Source: Methanosarcinales archaeon (lineage in GTDB: Archaea; Halobacteriota; Methanosarcinia; Methanotrichales; Methanotrichaceae). Taken from it: DNA of 8,722 bases. The first letter of the stretch is position 1. Every line of letters begins with the position of its first letter. A program made the translations under genes and the position numbers. The notes under the pieces were generated by a model. It saw nothing but the letters and a program-made list of their open reading frames with translations. It did not search any database and was not told where the DNA came from. Location of the stretch: assembly GCA_013415595.1 (NCBI GenBank), contig JAAEEW010000072.1, positions 1 through 8,722 on the forward strand, read 5' to 3'. Positions 1 through 7,393 of the stretch are shown piece after piece.

Positions 1-91
1 ATTGGATTTATTTTTATCAAGATTTATATCGCAATTACATATAAGGGGGTATAAATTTATTTTTTAAATCGTGTATTTATTTAAGTATTGT

Positions 92-122
92 TTTCTAATT
101 TAGAAAGTCCCCAATGCGGGGA
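92..122. repeat. Two adjacent short hairpins in the spacer left of mmp10
   Basis: Two dyads sit side by side: TTTCTA (92-97) with TAGAAA (101-106), and TCCCC (108-112) with GGGGA (118-122). They lie in very AT-rich DNA about 75 bases beyond the mmp10 stop codon on the minus strand, so they may act as a backup terminator for mmp10 or for an unseen gene entering from the left. The stems are short (5-6 bp), so the functional reading is tentative. Confidence 0.3.
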
Positions 123-149
123 AAAACGGATTTAAAAGCTCTGAAAGTC

Positions 150-180
150 AAAAAAATGTGGATCTATCGGGCAACAGCCC
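150..180 (-). terminator. Probable mmp10 terminator: 4-bp hairpin then T7 run
   Basis: Read on the minus strand just after the mmp10 stop (197-199), there is a GGGC/GCCC stem with a 4-base loop (169-180) and, 12 bases further on, seven consecutive T residues (156 down to 150). Archaeal transcription commonly stops at oligo-U tracts, with or without a hairpin. A further T5 run follows at 122-126. The position directly after the only minus-strand gene supports the call. Confidence 0.5.
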
Positions 181-196
181 TTTCCGGGAGACGGCC

Positions 197-1414
197 TCAC
201 ACTCCCAGGCTATTGATATCTCCGATGAGATCGGTGAAGGCCTCCACCTCCAGGTCTATTACCTCCCGGGGGGTCATGGAGATGCTCATCTCTCCGTCCA
301 CGGTGAGGCAGTCCGGCCCCCGGAAGACCATCCTGTCCGCTCCGTCCTGGCCAAGGGCCTTCCGGATATCCATCTCGTGGGCCAGCATCCTCCCGGGAAT
401 GAAGACCGTCCCCTTTACGGACTGGAGGTCCAGCCCGGCCAGGTCTTCGATGGTCATCAGGCATCCCACGTCCTTGTTCAGTCCCACCACGTTCACCTTT
501 CCTCCCAGGGAGTCGAAGATCTCCCGCAACAGGGGGGCGGCGATGGAGCTGGTGATGATGGTGGCCCCCTTTCTGACCTCCGGCAGCCGCTTCAGCTCCT
601 CCTTACGGCTGGCCAGGGCGAAGGGGGCTCCCGTCTCCGGGTCCCACAGCGGGGTTCCCGTGACCCGGAAGGGATAGCTCTCGTTGGTCCTGGTGACTAT
701 GTCCCGGAACTCCTCCACCGTGTGGGGGACCACGCCGGGGATCAGGGGGGCGTTGCCCAGGATTAGGCCCTGCTCCCGGGCGTTGGCAAACCTCATCAGT
801 ATCAGGCCCCGGGCTCCCATCTCCTCCAGGTCCTGGCAGGTCTTCTCCAGGGCCGGTCCGTCGTTTACCCCGGGGATCAGGACTGCCGCGGCATAGACGT
901 CACAGCTCTCGCAAAACAGCCGGAGGTTGGACAGGGCGGCCTCAGCATGCTTGTCGTTCATGTACTCTCGCCGCAGGGCCGGGTCGGTGGAAAAGACGGT
1001 GAAGGAGACCTCCACCACGCCGTTGTCGATCAGCTCCCTGGCCTCGTCGCCCCGCAAAAAGCCCTTGCCGCTGGTGTAGCCCAGGTGGATGGGGACGCCG
1101 TTGTTGCCGATGAGCCTGACCAGGGGGAGGAGGTCTGGGTAGCAGCTCAGGTCGCCGCCGCCGCTTATGGTAATCTTGTCCGGCAGGCCGTCGTAGGCCT
1201 TCTGGGCCAGCTCGAAGGCCACCATGTCCAGGGGCTTGAAACCGGGGTAGCCTTCCACGATGGCCCGGCTGCAATAGTCGCAGCCCTTCATGAAGGGCAG
1301 ACAGTTCTTACAGCCGAAGGGGGCCACCTGTTTCACGCCCTTGAAGTAGCAGTAGCTGCAAAATCCTTTACAGTCCAGACCGGGCCGTCCGCCCACGTCC
1401 GCCAGAATCTCCAT
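197..1414 (-). CDS. mmp10: Mmp10: radical SAM McrA-arginine C-methyltransferase (methanogenesis marker 10)
   Basis: Mmp10 is a cobalamin-dependent radical SAM enzyme that puts a methyl group on C5 of a conserved arginine in the alpha subunit of methyl-coenzyme M reductase, in the cytoplasm. The 405-residue product shows, near the N terminus, CKGFCSYC (C15, C19, C22), the CX3CX2C site for the [4Fe-4S] cluster. Next comes CX2CX6CX2C (C35, C38, C45, C48), matching the cysteine-rich iron loop reported for this family. After it, GGGDLSCYP resembles the glycine-rich SAM-binding motif; its Tyr92 is a candidate for the reported tyrosine cluster ligand. The C-terminal third (LNKDVGCLMTIEDL, GTVFIPGRM) fits the DUF512-type cobalamin-binding region. 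I chose ATG 1414 because AAGGCGAT lies about seven bases upstream; ATG 1423 is an in-frame alternative. The open frame extends back to 1543, but a TATA box at 1488-1496 lies inside that extension, so that start is unlikely. The gene is divergent from smc. Family assignment is strong. Confidence 0.93.
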   Translation of the reverse strand: MEILADVGGRPGLDCKGFCSYCYFKGVKQVAPFGCKNCLPFMKGCDYCSRAIVEGYPGFKPLDMVAFELAQKAYDGLPDKITISGGGDLSCYPDLLPLVRLIGNNGVPIHLGYTSGKGFLRGDEARELIDNGVVEVSFTVFSTDPALRREYMNDKHAEAALSNLRLFCESCDVYAAAVLIPGVNDGPALEKTCQDLEEMGARGLILMRFANAREQGLILGNAPLIPGVVPHTVEEFRDIVTRTNESYPFRVTGTPLWDPETGAPFALASRKEELKRLPEVRKGATIITSSIAAPLLREIFDSLGGKVNVVGLNKDVGCLMTIEDLAGLDLQSVKGTVFIPGRMLAHEMDIRKALGQDGADRMVFRGPDCLTVDGEMSISMTPREVIDLEVEAFTDLIGDINSLGV

Positions 1415-1487
1415 AGGGGCCATCGCCTTAAGGGGATAATGGCAGTCGTAAAAAAGCTTTTGGAGCAGAAAAGGGGGCAGGGGAAAA

Positions 1488-1496
1488 TAATATATA
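1488..1496 (-). promoter_or_regulatory. TATA-box promoter of mmp10
   Basis: On the minus strand the sequence reads TAAGTATATATTATTTT, a clear archaeal TATA element in an otherwise GC-rich area. Initiation about 25 bases downstream would fall near 1466 and give a leader of roughly 50 bases before ATG 1414. This promoter argues against the longer mmp10 start at 1543. Confidence 0.55.
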
Positions 1497-1594
1497 CTTA
1501 CGAAATTTCCTTTTAAAACGGAAAGGGTGGATTCGGTCAGCAAGCTTGGTCAGGGGGGGGTTGTTGAATTAGTCCGTGGTTATGCGGGAGGCCT

Positions 1595-1684
1595 CAATTG
1601 GCGGTGGGCTTAAGGCCACTGCTATATGCCGGCATCTCGCCAATTGTTGCTATTACTACTATGTTTCAGCCGGCTTGATGCCGG
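1595..1684. repeat. Cluster of dyad repeats between mmp10 and smc
   Basis: Three symmetric elements lie in the divergent spacer. CAATTGGCG (1595-1603) is a perfect 9-bp inverted repeat of CGCCAATTG (1638-1646). Nested between those arms is a 10-base palindrome, ATGCCGGCAT (1626-1635). A third, CCGGC (1670-1674) with GCCGG (1680-1684), forms a hairpin with a 5-base loop. The cluster could bind a regulator of smc or mmp10 or form RNA structure. No known operator was recognised. Confidence 0.4.
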
Positions 1685-1755
1685 TGGGTGGTCATGCTCT
1701 TCCGGGACATAGAGGCCGGGAGACATCATTTCCGCATGGAAGAGGCCAGGGGCAG

Positions 1756-1766
1756 AAGATATTTAG
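1756..1766 (+). promoter_or_regulatory. Candidate TATA box for smc-scpA
   Basis: AAGATATTTAG is the most TATA-like stretch on the plus strand at a workable distance before smc. Initiation would be near 1788, leaving a leader of about 60 bases. A second weaker candidate, CATATAC at 1800-1806, would start transcription near 1828. Neither is a strong match, so the choice is uncertain. Confidence 0.25.
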
Positions 1767-1837
1767 TCTACCAGAAAAGCCATCTCCAGGCCCAGAGGCC
1801 ATATACTGCGGCCGGGGAGTTCAGGCAGATCAGGAAA

Positions 1838-1843
1838 GGGAGG
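1838..1843 (+). promoter_or_regulatory. Ribosome binding site that sets the smc start at TTG
   Basis: GGGAGG is followed by six bases and then TTG at 1850-1852, whose product begins YIKEIELTNFKSFG, the usual SMC N terminus. The open frame continues upstream to ATG 1688, but those 54 extra residues show no SMC character and lie in promoter DNA. This site therefore favours the TTG start. Confidence 0.7.
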
Positions 1844-1849
1844 CAGCAG

Positions 1850-4800
1850 TTGTATATCAAGGAGATCGAGCTCACCAACTTCAAGTCCTTCGGCAGGAGG
1901 CTACGCATTCCCCTGCACGAGGACTTCATCGTGGTGACCGGTCCCAACGGAAGCGGCAAGTCGAACATAGTGGATGCCCTCCTCTTCGCCCTCTCCCTCA
2001 GCAGCTCCCGGGCCATGAGGGCGGAGCGGCTTCCGGATCTCATTTACCGGGGTGACAACGGCAAGAATCCCAACTACGCCCAGGTCACGGTCCGCCTGGA
2101 CAACACCTCCCGCACCATGCCCATCGACCGGGACGTGATAGAGATCTCCCGGAAGATAAAACAAAACAAAGACAAGTATCACAGCCTCTACTATTTCAAC
2201 GGCAGGGCCTGCAGCCAGGGGGAGCTGCAGGATCACCTGACCCGGGCGGGGATAACCCCGGAGGGGTACAACGTGGTCATGCAGGGAGACGTCACCCGCA
2301 TCATCGAGATGACCCCCTTCGAGCGGCGAAAGATCGTGGACGAGATCGCCGGGGTGGCGGAGTTCGACGAGAAGAAGCATAAGGCCCTGGCCGAGCTGGA
2401 CGTGGTGGGGGAGAGGATCGGCCGGGTGGACGTGATTTTGAAGGAGGTGGGAGATCAGCTCTCCCGCCTCAAGGAGGAGCGGGACAGGGCCCTCTCCTAC
2501 CAGGCTCACCGGGACGAGCGCCGCCGCATGGAGGCCTTCTTGCTGCTGGCCAAGCTGCGGGAGGCGGAGCAGGACCTGAGACAACTGGAGCAGGAGTCCC
2601 TGGACATCAGCTCCCACCGGGAGTCACTGGCCGGGAAGCTGGAGGTCCAGAGGGGCGCGCTCAGGGAGACTGAAGAGTCACTGCACGGGCTCAACTCCCG
2701 GATCACCCACAAGGGCGAGGACGAGCAGATCCAGGTCAAGCGTAAGATCGAGGAGGTCAAGGGGGAGATCGCCCGTCACCAGGGCCGGATAGAGATCTGT
2801 CAAGGGGAGGTATCGGACTCGGAGAAGGCTCAGAAGGCCTGCTACATCGAGATCGACCGGCTGACCCAGGAGCAGGACATCCTGGCCTCCCGGCTGGTGG
2901 AGTCCCAGATCCGCAAGGCCAGCATCCAGGGAGAGATGCAGGAGCACCAGGAGGAGGCGGCCTCGGCCAGGACCAGGATCGCAAAGGCCGATTCCCGGTT
3001 CGCCGAGCTGCGGGACCGTCTGGCCGAGGTCCTGCGCCAGAGGGAGGAGGCCAAGAGCCGACTGGGGGACCAGGTGCGGGAGAGGGACCGGCTCCTGGAC
3101 TCTGCCCGCCGGGCCTCCCTGGAGCATGAAGAGATCAGGTCCCAGATGGTGGAGGCCACCGCCGCCCTTTCCGGGGCGGACCAGGAGGCAGAGCGCGTCC
3201 AGGCGGAGATAGAAGATCTGGCCAAAAAGGCCCGGGAGCTGGAGCGGGACAAGGACGACCTGGAGCGGGCCAGGATGGGGATACGCCGGGAGCTGGCGGA
3301 GCTGGACCGCAACCTGCAGCGGCTGCAGGGGGAGTACGCCCGTGTGGAGGCCCAGGTCCGGGCGGCGGAGGAGCGGTCGGGCTACAGCCGGGCGGTGGAG
3401 GCGGTGCGCTCGGCCATCAGGAGGCAGATGCTGCATGGGCTGCACGGCACCATCGCCGACCTGGGAAACGTCAACCCCCGCTACTCCACCGCCCTGGAGA
3501 TCGCCGCCGGGGCCCGGCTGCAAAGCATCGTCGCCGACAGCGACCAGGATGCCGCCGTGGCCATCGACTACCTCAAGAGCTCCCAGATCGGCCGGGCCAC
3601 GTTCCTACCCCTCAACAAGCTGGAGGGCGGCAGCCTGCCCCCCCTTCCCCAGCGGCCGGGGGTGGTGGACTATGCCCTCAACCTGGTGGACTTCGATGAG
3701 GTCTTCTTCCCCGCCTTCTGGTACGTCTTCCGGGACACGGTGGTGGTGGAGAGCCTGGACACCGCCCGGCAGCTCATGGGCCGCTACCGCATGGTGACCG
3801 TGGAGGGCGACCTGGTGGAGAAGAGCGGGGCCATGACCGGCGGCCACTACCGGTCCCGGCTCCGTTTCGCCGCCGACGAGAGCAAGCGCCTGGTGGAGAT
3901 GTCGGAGAGGTTGAGCGCTGCCGACGGGGAGCGAAGCGGCCTTCTGGAGCGGCTGGACCGGGTGGAGGAGCAGATCTCCCGAGCCAGGAGGGAGCAGGAG
4001 GAGCTGGACAAGGAGCAGTCCCGGCGGGGCTTTAGGTTGGAGGAGTCCAGAGGAGCCCGGCCCCGGCTGGAGAGGCTGCTGGAGGAGAAAAAGGCCCGGC
4101 TGGAGAAGATGGCCCGGGAGGCGGGGGAGACCAGGCAGAGGCTAGACGCCCTGGAGGGGGAGGTGCAGGCGGTGGAGGCCGCCCTGGCCGAGCACCAGAA
4201 GGCCAAGGACCGGCTGGAGCCCCAGCTTGCCGGGTCCCGCATCCCGGAGCTGACCGCCCGGGCCAGGGAGGCCGAGGCCGAGGTCAGCCGCTACCAGGCC
4301 CGGATGAAGGAGATCGACGAGGAGATAATGCGGGACCGGCTCCGGGAGGAGAGCCTGCGGGAGAAGCTGCTGGAGCTGGCCCGGAGGAGGGAGGAGCTGG
4401 ACGGCAAGAAGGCCGAGGCCCTGGAGCGGGCCCGGGCCTCAGGGGAGCAGGCGGCGGAGCTGGAGAGGGTGCTGGAGGGCATGGCCCACCGGGAGGGGGA
4501 GATCGAGGCTGAGCTGCACGAGCTGAAGGGCGAGCGGGGGTCCATCCTGGACCGGATGATGGCACTTCAAAAAGAGATCGAGCAGGGCGAGCGGGAGATG
4601 GACCGGCTGGAGGCCCGGCTCACCGCCTCCACCGCCGCCGAGGCCCAGGTGAGGAGCACGGTGCAGGAGCTGCGGGCGGAGATCGAGGGCCGGGGTGTGG
4701 ACAGCACGGAGGAGCCGCCCAGGAGCGAGATAATCCTGGAGAAGATAAGGGCCCTGGAGAAGGCCATGGAGGAGCTGGAGCCGGTGAACATGCTGGCGGT

Positions 4801-5365
4801 GGAGGAGTACGACCGGGTGGGCCAGAGGTTTGGCATTCTGGAGGAGCGGAGGGACACCCTGCGCCGGGAGCGGGAGGAGATCATCCAGAAGATCGACCGC
4901 TACGACCAGATGAAGAAGGAAGCCTTCCTGGCCAGCTTCCGGGAGATCAACCAGAACTTCAAGGAGACCTTCCAGGAGCTGTCCGGCGGCGAGGGCTATC
5001 TGGTCCTGGATAACGAAGAAGATCCCCTGGGCGGGGGCATGACCATCAAGGCCCGGCCGGCGGGCAAGGTCTTCCACCGCATGGAGGCCATGTCCGGGGG
5101 GGAGAAGAGCCTGACCGCCCTCTCCTTCATCTTCGCCGTTCAGCGCCACCGACCCGCTCCCTTCTACGCCATGGACGAGATAGATATGTTCCTGGATGGG
5201 GTCAACGCGGAGAAGGTGGCCCGTCTGATCAAGCGCATCTCCCGGGAGGCCCAGTTCATCGTGGTCTCCCTGAGGAGGCCCATGATTCAGCAGGCCAAGT
5301 ACACGGTGGGCGTGGCCATGCAGGAGAAGAACGTGAGCAGCGTGACTGGAATATGCATGAACTGA
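1850..5365 (+). CDS. smc: Chromosome segregation ATPase SMC
   Basis: SMC homodimers, bridged by the kleisin ScpA, form an ATP-driven ring that loops and compacts DNA and helps daughter chromosomes separate. With the TTG start the protein has 1171 residues, the usual SMC length. Walker A is GPNGSGKSN (31-39) and the Q-loop is VVMQGDVT (Q145), followed by the conserved ERRKIVDEIAGVAEFD. Two long charged coiled coils flank the hinge at about 525-670 (from HGTIADLGNV to SGAMTGGHYRS). The ABC signature is MSGGEKS (1081-1087) and Walker B is FYAMDEIDMFLD (D1109, E1110), followed by the SLRRPMIQQA segment that ends the head. All ATPase motifs are intact, so the gene should be functional. It overlaps scpA by 13 bases, which implies co-transcription and probable translational coupling. 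The very high G+C composition of the coiled coils creates many long open frames on the opposite strand that are not genes. Confidence 0.97.
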   Translation: MYIKEIELTNFKSFGRRLRIPLHEDFIVVTGPNGSGKSNIVDALLFALSLSSSRAMRAERLPDLIYRGDNGKNPNYAQVTVRLDNTSRTMPIDRDVIEISRKIKQNKDKYHSLYYFNGRACSQGELQDHLTRAGITPEGYNVVMQGDVTRIIEMTPFERRKIVDEIAGVAEFDEKKHKALAELDVVGERIGRVDVILKEVGDQLSRLKEERDRALSYQAHRDERRRMEAFLLLAKLREAEQDLRQLEQESLDISSHRESLAGKLEVQRGALRETEESLHGLNSRITHKGEDEQIQVKRKIEEVKGEIARHQGRIEICQGEVSDSEKAQKACYIEIDRLTQEQDILASRLVESQIRKASIQGEMQEHQEEAASARTRIAKADSRFAELRDRLAEVLRQREEAKSRLGDQVRERDRLLDSARRASLEHEEIRSQMVEATAALSGADQEAERVQAEIEDLAKKARELERDKDDLERARMGIRRELAELDRNLQRLQGEYARVEAQVRAAEERSGYSRAVEAVRSAIRRQMLHGLHGTIADLGNVNPRYSTALEIAAGARLQSIVADSDQDAAVAIDYLKSSQIGRATFLPLNKLEGGSLPPLPQRPGVVDYALNLVDFDEVFFPAFWYVFRDTVVVESLDTARQLMGRYRMVTVEGDLVEKSGAMTGGHYRSRLRFAADESKRLVEMSERLSAADGERSGLLERLDRVEEQISRARREQEELDKEQSRRGFRLEESRGARPRLERLLEEKKARLEKMAREAGETRQRLDALEGEVQAVEAALAEHQKAKDRLEPQLAGSRIPELTARAREAEAEVSRYQARMKEIDEEIMRDRLREESLREKLLELARRREELDGKKAEALERARASGEQAAELERVLEGMAHREGEIEAELHELKGERGSILDRMMALQKEIEQGEREMDRLEARLTASTAAEAQVRSTVQELRAEIEGRGVDSTEEPPRSEIILEKIRALEKAMEELEPVNMLAVEEYDRVGQRFGILEERRDTLRREREEIIQKIDRYDQMKKEAFLASFREINQNFKETFQELSGGEGYLVLDNEEDPLGGGMTIKARPAGKVFHRMEAMSGGEKSLTALSFIFAVQRHRPAPFYAMDEIDMFLDGVNAEKVARLIKRISREAQFIVVSLRRPMIQQAKYTVGVAMQEKNVSSVTGICMN

Positions 5366-6084
5366 TCGAGGTCACCGGGGCCGGGGGGGAGAAGGAGGAC
5401 ATCGAGCCGTGCGAATCCTGCCGGGATATCAACGATCCGGCGGAGGTGCTGGTGGAGCTGGCCCGCCGGGGGGAGATCGACCCCTGGGATATCGACATCT
5501 CCCGGACCACGGAGCGATTCCTGGAGTTCATAGATAAGATGGAGCGGCAGGACCTGAGAATCCCGGCCCGCATCCTGCTTTACGCCGCCATTTTGCTGAG
5601 GATGAAGTCCGACTCCATGGAGGAGCCGGAGGAGATGGAAGAGCCGGAGGAAGAGGAGCTGCAAGAGGAGGTGCAGGTCTTCACCCTGCCCCAGCCTCCG
5701 GTTCGCCGCCGGACCAGGAGGCCGGTGACCCTGGAGGAGCTGATCGCCGAGCTGAAGATGGCGGAGCGGGTGGAGCGGCGGCGGCCGGTGCGGGAGATGA
5801 AGGAGGAGGCCCCGGGGGACGAGATCCAGGACCTGTCCCACGAGGAGGGGATCGAGGAGCGGATAAAGGCGCTTGGGCCCTTCATCGTGGACGTGCTGGG
5901 GTCGAGGGAGCGGGTGGAGTTTCAGGAGATCGAGGGGGAACGGGTGATGAACTACGTGGCCCTGCTCTTCATGGCCCACCGAAAGGAGCTGTGGCTGGAG
6001 CAGGAGGAGATGTGGGGGGAGCTGTGGCTGGGGCGGCATCCGGGGGTCTTTGGGGCAAGGGAGACGGAAGACGAAATGGATTAA
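5353..6084 (+). CDS. scpA: Segregation and condensation protein A (kleisin)
   Basis: ScpA is the kleisin that links the two SMC heads and closes the condensin ring. The 243-residue product has the family's N-terminal region, PAEVLVELARRGEIDPWDIDI (29-49) with the DPWDIDI motif, then RIPARILLYAAILLRMKSD (69-87), the helical part that contacts the SMC neck. A strongly acidic linker (about 89-106, mostly E) and a basic RRRTRRP patch follow. The C-terminal region (about 192-230, VEFQEIEGERVMNYVALLF) fits the winged helix that contacts the SMC cap. A CESC pair at 20-23 is a local oddity of unknown meaning. The ATG lies inside the smc coding end, and GTGA (5342-5345) seven bases upstream can serve as ribosome binding site. 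No scpB follows within the window. Confidence 0.92.
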   Translation: MHELIEVTGAGGEKEDIEPCESCRDINDPAEVLVELARRGEIDPWDIDISRTTERFLEFIDKMERQDLRIPARILLYAAILLRMKSDSMEEPEEMEEPEEEELQEEVQVFTLPQPPVRRRTRRPVTLEELIAELKMAERVERRRPVREMKEEAPGDEIQDLSHEEGIEERIKALGPFIVDVLGSRERVEFQEIEGERVMNYVALLFMAHRKELWLEQEEMWGELWLGRHPGVFGARETEDEMD

Positions 6085-6339
6085 AATTTGATAAAATATA
6101 TCGATCTGATCGAGATCATCTACCGGAATGTTCCTCCTAAAACAGGTTTGCAGGTTCCTTCAAATCGTTTGCTTTTGAACCCGGGGTCCATGCTCGCGTT
6201 GCTGCGGGGATCCATTTTTGATGATGAATGGTTTCGGCCTGACATTTTGATGGCCGGGAAAATTGGGGCAGCCGCAGCGGTGGGGCTTTCAGGAACTGGG
6301 GGCAGGGCACCGGCCGGGCCTCGACCGGGCATCGGCTGT

Positions 6340-6359
6340 GATCCCGGGGCCCCGGGATC
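6340..6359. repeat. Perfect 20-base palindrome
   Basis: GATCCCGGGG is followed immediately by its exact reverse complement CCCCGGGATC, with no loop. Neighbouring bases do not extend it. Directly adjoining is CCAGG (6359-6363) with CCTGG (6373-6377), plus an inner CG/CG pair, forming another hairpin with an AAA loop. A gapless 10-bp dyad suits a dimeric protein's binding site or a cruciform, but the low complexity (G and C runs) means chance formation is easier than for mixed sequence. Confidence 0.6.
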
Positions 6360-6637
6360 CAGGAGCGAAACGCCTGGAGTGGGTTGGGGCTGGGCCATCA
6401 ATTTGGGGCTGCTTTTGAAAGGGCCGGGCCACGCTCCTCCGAAACATTTATGGCATCTCATCGGAAACAAGCCCATTAATCAGGAGGGATGATGGTCTGT
6501 CAGCGGCACTTCTGCCCGCATTACTTGCAGATATCGGCACAATGGTTCTGTGGCAATCGTATCGTTCCAGGCGGTTTTCCAGTTCTCCTTTGACTTCAGT
6601 TGAGGCCACTGGAAGACTTCAATGAAATATGAAATGT

Positions 6638-6648
6638 GGATAAATAAA
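6638..6648 (+). promoter_or_regulatory. Candidate TATA box for the exported-protein pair
   Basis: GGATAAATAAA lies about 65-75 bases before ATG 6713. Initiation about 25 bases downstream would give a leader near 45 bases. It is the best TATA-like element in the region, and GGGGA (6699-6703) then serves as a plausible ribosome binding site nine bases before the ATG. Confidence 0.4.
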
Positions 6649-6712
6649 TCAACAGCTTTGAATTAAGGCTGAAGACGGCAAATCTCTACAATCGCAACGG
6701 GGAACAATTATT

Positions 6713-7363
6713 ATGAGCAAAAATTCGGCAATGATAGCCGTGGGCGTACTGGCGCTGATCGCTGCAGCCTTCCTTCTCCTGGGGGATGACCGGGCCCCCT
6801 CTTCTGTGGCCAGCGGAGTTCCCGACCCGTATTACTTCAAGCTTCGGGCCGCAGACGTGAACAGCCCCATCGAAGCCATCCGCTTCGCCACCAGCATAAG
6901 GCCCTACTCAACGGACTTCACCATACGACAGCGGGTGGCCTTTTTCGAGTGGTATTTCAAGAACCGGGGTTTTGACATCAGCTTCGTTCAGGCCGATGAC
7001 TTCAAGGGCCAGGGCAATAGCCACGTCTGGCTGAAGCTGAAGAATAAGCTGGGGGAGACCATGTATCTGGAGCCCAGCTACCGGGAGATGAGTGCTCCTT
7101 CCATATCGCCAACCACACCCGAATACAAGAGATACGACCGCCAGTTCAACGATATCTTTGAGCTGAGCCGAAGCACCGGGGGCTCTGGGAGTTATGCCTG
7201 GTGGAACACCGCCGCCGGACGAGATCTCTGGGATAAAAATATCATGTTGCTGAAAGAGCAACAGCTTAGCAGTTCGGGGGGGGTTGAAATCGCCTCTTCA
7301 GACGCAGGACTGGGTCTCTCTACGCTTTTCGATGGAGAGCCCGAGATCCGCATCAAGATTTGA
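6713..7363 (+). CDS. Membrane-anchored protein with transglutaminase-like, cysteine-less domain
   Basis: The 216-residue product has a hydrophobic N-terminal segment (about 7-23, MIAVGVLALIAAAFLLL) with an acidic residue pair after it, so it is probably anchored in or exported through the membrane with the bulk outside. Residues about 53-123 look like the transglutaminase/protease fold: a helix RVAFFEWYFKNRGFDISFV (74-92), then SHVWLKLKNKLGE around H104 and MYLEPSYREM around E120, which resemble the His and Asp/Glu strands of that fold. No cysteine occurs anywhere in the protein, so the usual nucleophile is missing and a binding or structural role is more likely than catalysis. The C-terminal third is Ser/Gly-rich and unrecognised. 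The start has GGGGA nine bases upstream. A lipoprotein gene follows after 30 bases, suggesting a two-gene operon. The gene itself is clear; the fold assignment is tentative. Confidence 0.75.
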   Translation: MSKNSAMIAVGVLALIAAAFLLLGDDRAPSSVASGVPDPYYFKLRAADVNSPIEAIRFATSIRPYSTDFTIRQRVAFFEWYFKNRGFDISFVQADDFKGQGNSHVWLKLKNKLGETMYLEPSYREMSAPSISPTTPEYKRYDRQFNDIFELSRSTGGSGSYAWWNTAAGRDLWDKNIMLLKEQQLSSSGGVEIASSDAGLGLSTLFDGEPEIRIKI

Positions 7364-7393
7364 GTCAAAATTTGAGAATGGAGCCCAGAAAAC

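Larger units (their letters stand above)
6085..6712. other. 628-base gap without a convincing gene, rich in dyads
   Basis: The gap after scpA begins with an AT-rich stretch (6082-6100) and a 13-base dyad, TCGATC-T-GATCGA (6101-6113). A GC-rich core from about 6240 to 6435 follows, with the perfect palindrome at 6340-6359, a second hairpin at 6359-6377, and a 9-base direct repeat GGCCGGGCC (6312-6320 and 6422-6430). The last part has an inverted repeat TTCCAGT (6577-6583) / ACTGGAA (6608-6614) and a promoter near 6640. An open frame with TTG start (6088-6492) encodes a low-complexity Gly/Pro/Ala-rich product resembling no family I know, so I do not call it. The gap could be a structured RNA, a regulatory region or a decayed gene. 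Confidence 0.5.

Noticed and set aside
1..91. AT-rich left edge as a gene or origin
   Set aside because: No open frame, tandem repeat or origin-recognition-type repeat could be supported; it holds only TATA-like stretches such as GGTATAAATTTA.
158..766. Plus-strand open frames opposite mmp10
   Set aside because: They are shadows of the mmp10 gene, which has clear radical SAM cysteine motifs on the minus strand.
1424..1543. N-terminal extension of mmp10 to ATG 1543
   Set aside because: A strong TATA box lies inside it, and the added residues are not typical of the family, which begins close to the EILADVGG segment.
2678..3523. Long antisense open frame (281 codons) opposite smc
   Set aside because: It is a by-product of the GC-rich third codon positions of smc. 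The product is a Leu/Gly/Pro-rich low-complexity sequence.
4439..5149. Long antisense open frame (236 codons) opposite the smc 3' half
   Set aside because: Same cause as above; the smc frame is unambiguous here with signature and Walker B motifs nearby.
5287..6039. Antisense open frame (250 codons) opposite scpA
   Set aside because: scpA has clear kleisin motifs on the plus strand, and the antisense product is Leu/Pro/His-rich with no family resemblance.
6219..6235. Possible C/D-box guide RNA (ATGATGA ... CTGA)
   Set aside because: A C box and one D-like box are present, but no matching second D box follows at the right distance and no terminal stem was seen.
6088..6492. Open frame of 134 codons starting at TTG after scpA
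   Set aside because: The start codon is weak with no ribosome binding site, the product is Gly/Pro/Ala-rich low complexity, and it reads straight through the palindromic core. It resembles no ScpB or other family.
6489..6593. 34-codon ORF (MMVCQRHFCPHYLQ...) behind AGGAGGG
   Set aside because: The ribosome-binding-like sequence is good and the Cys/His content hints at a zinc-binding fragment, but it is very short and ends without any recognisable domain. Kept only as a note.
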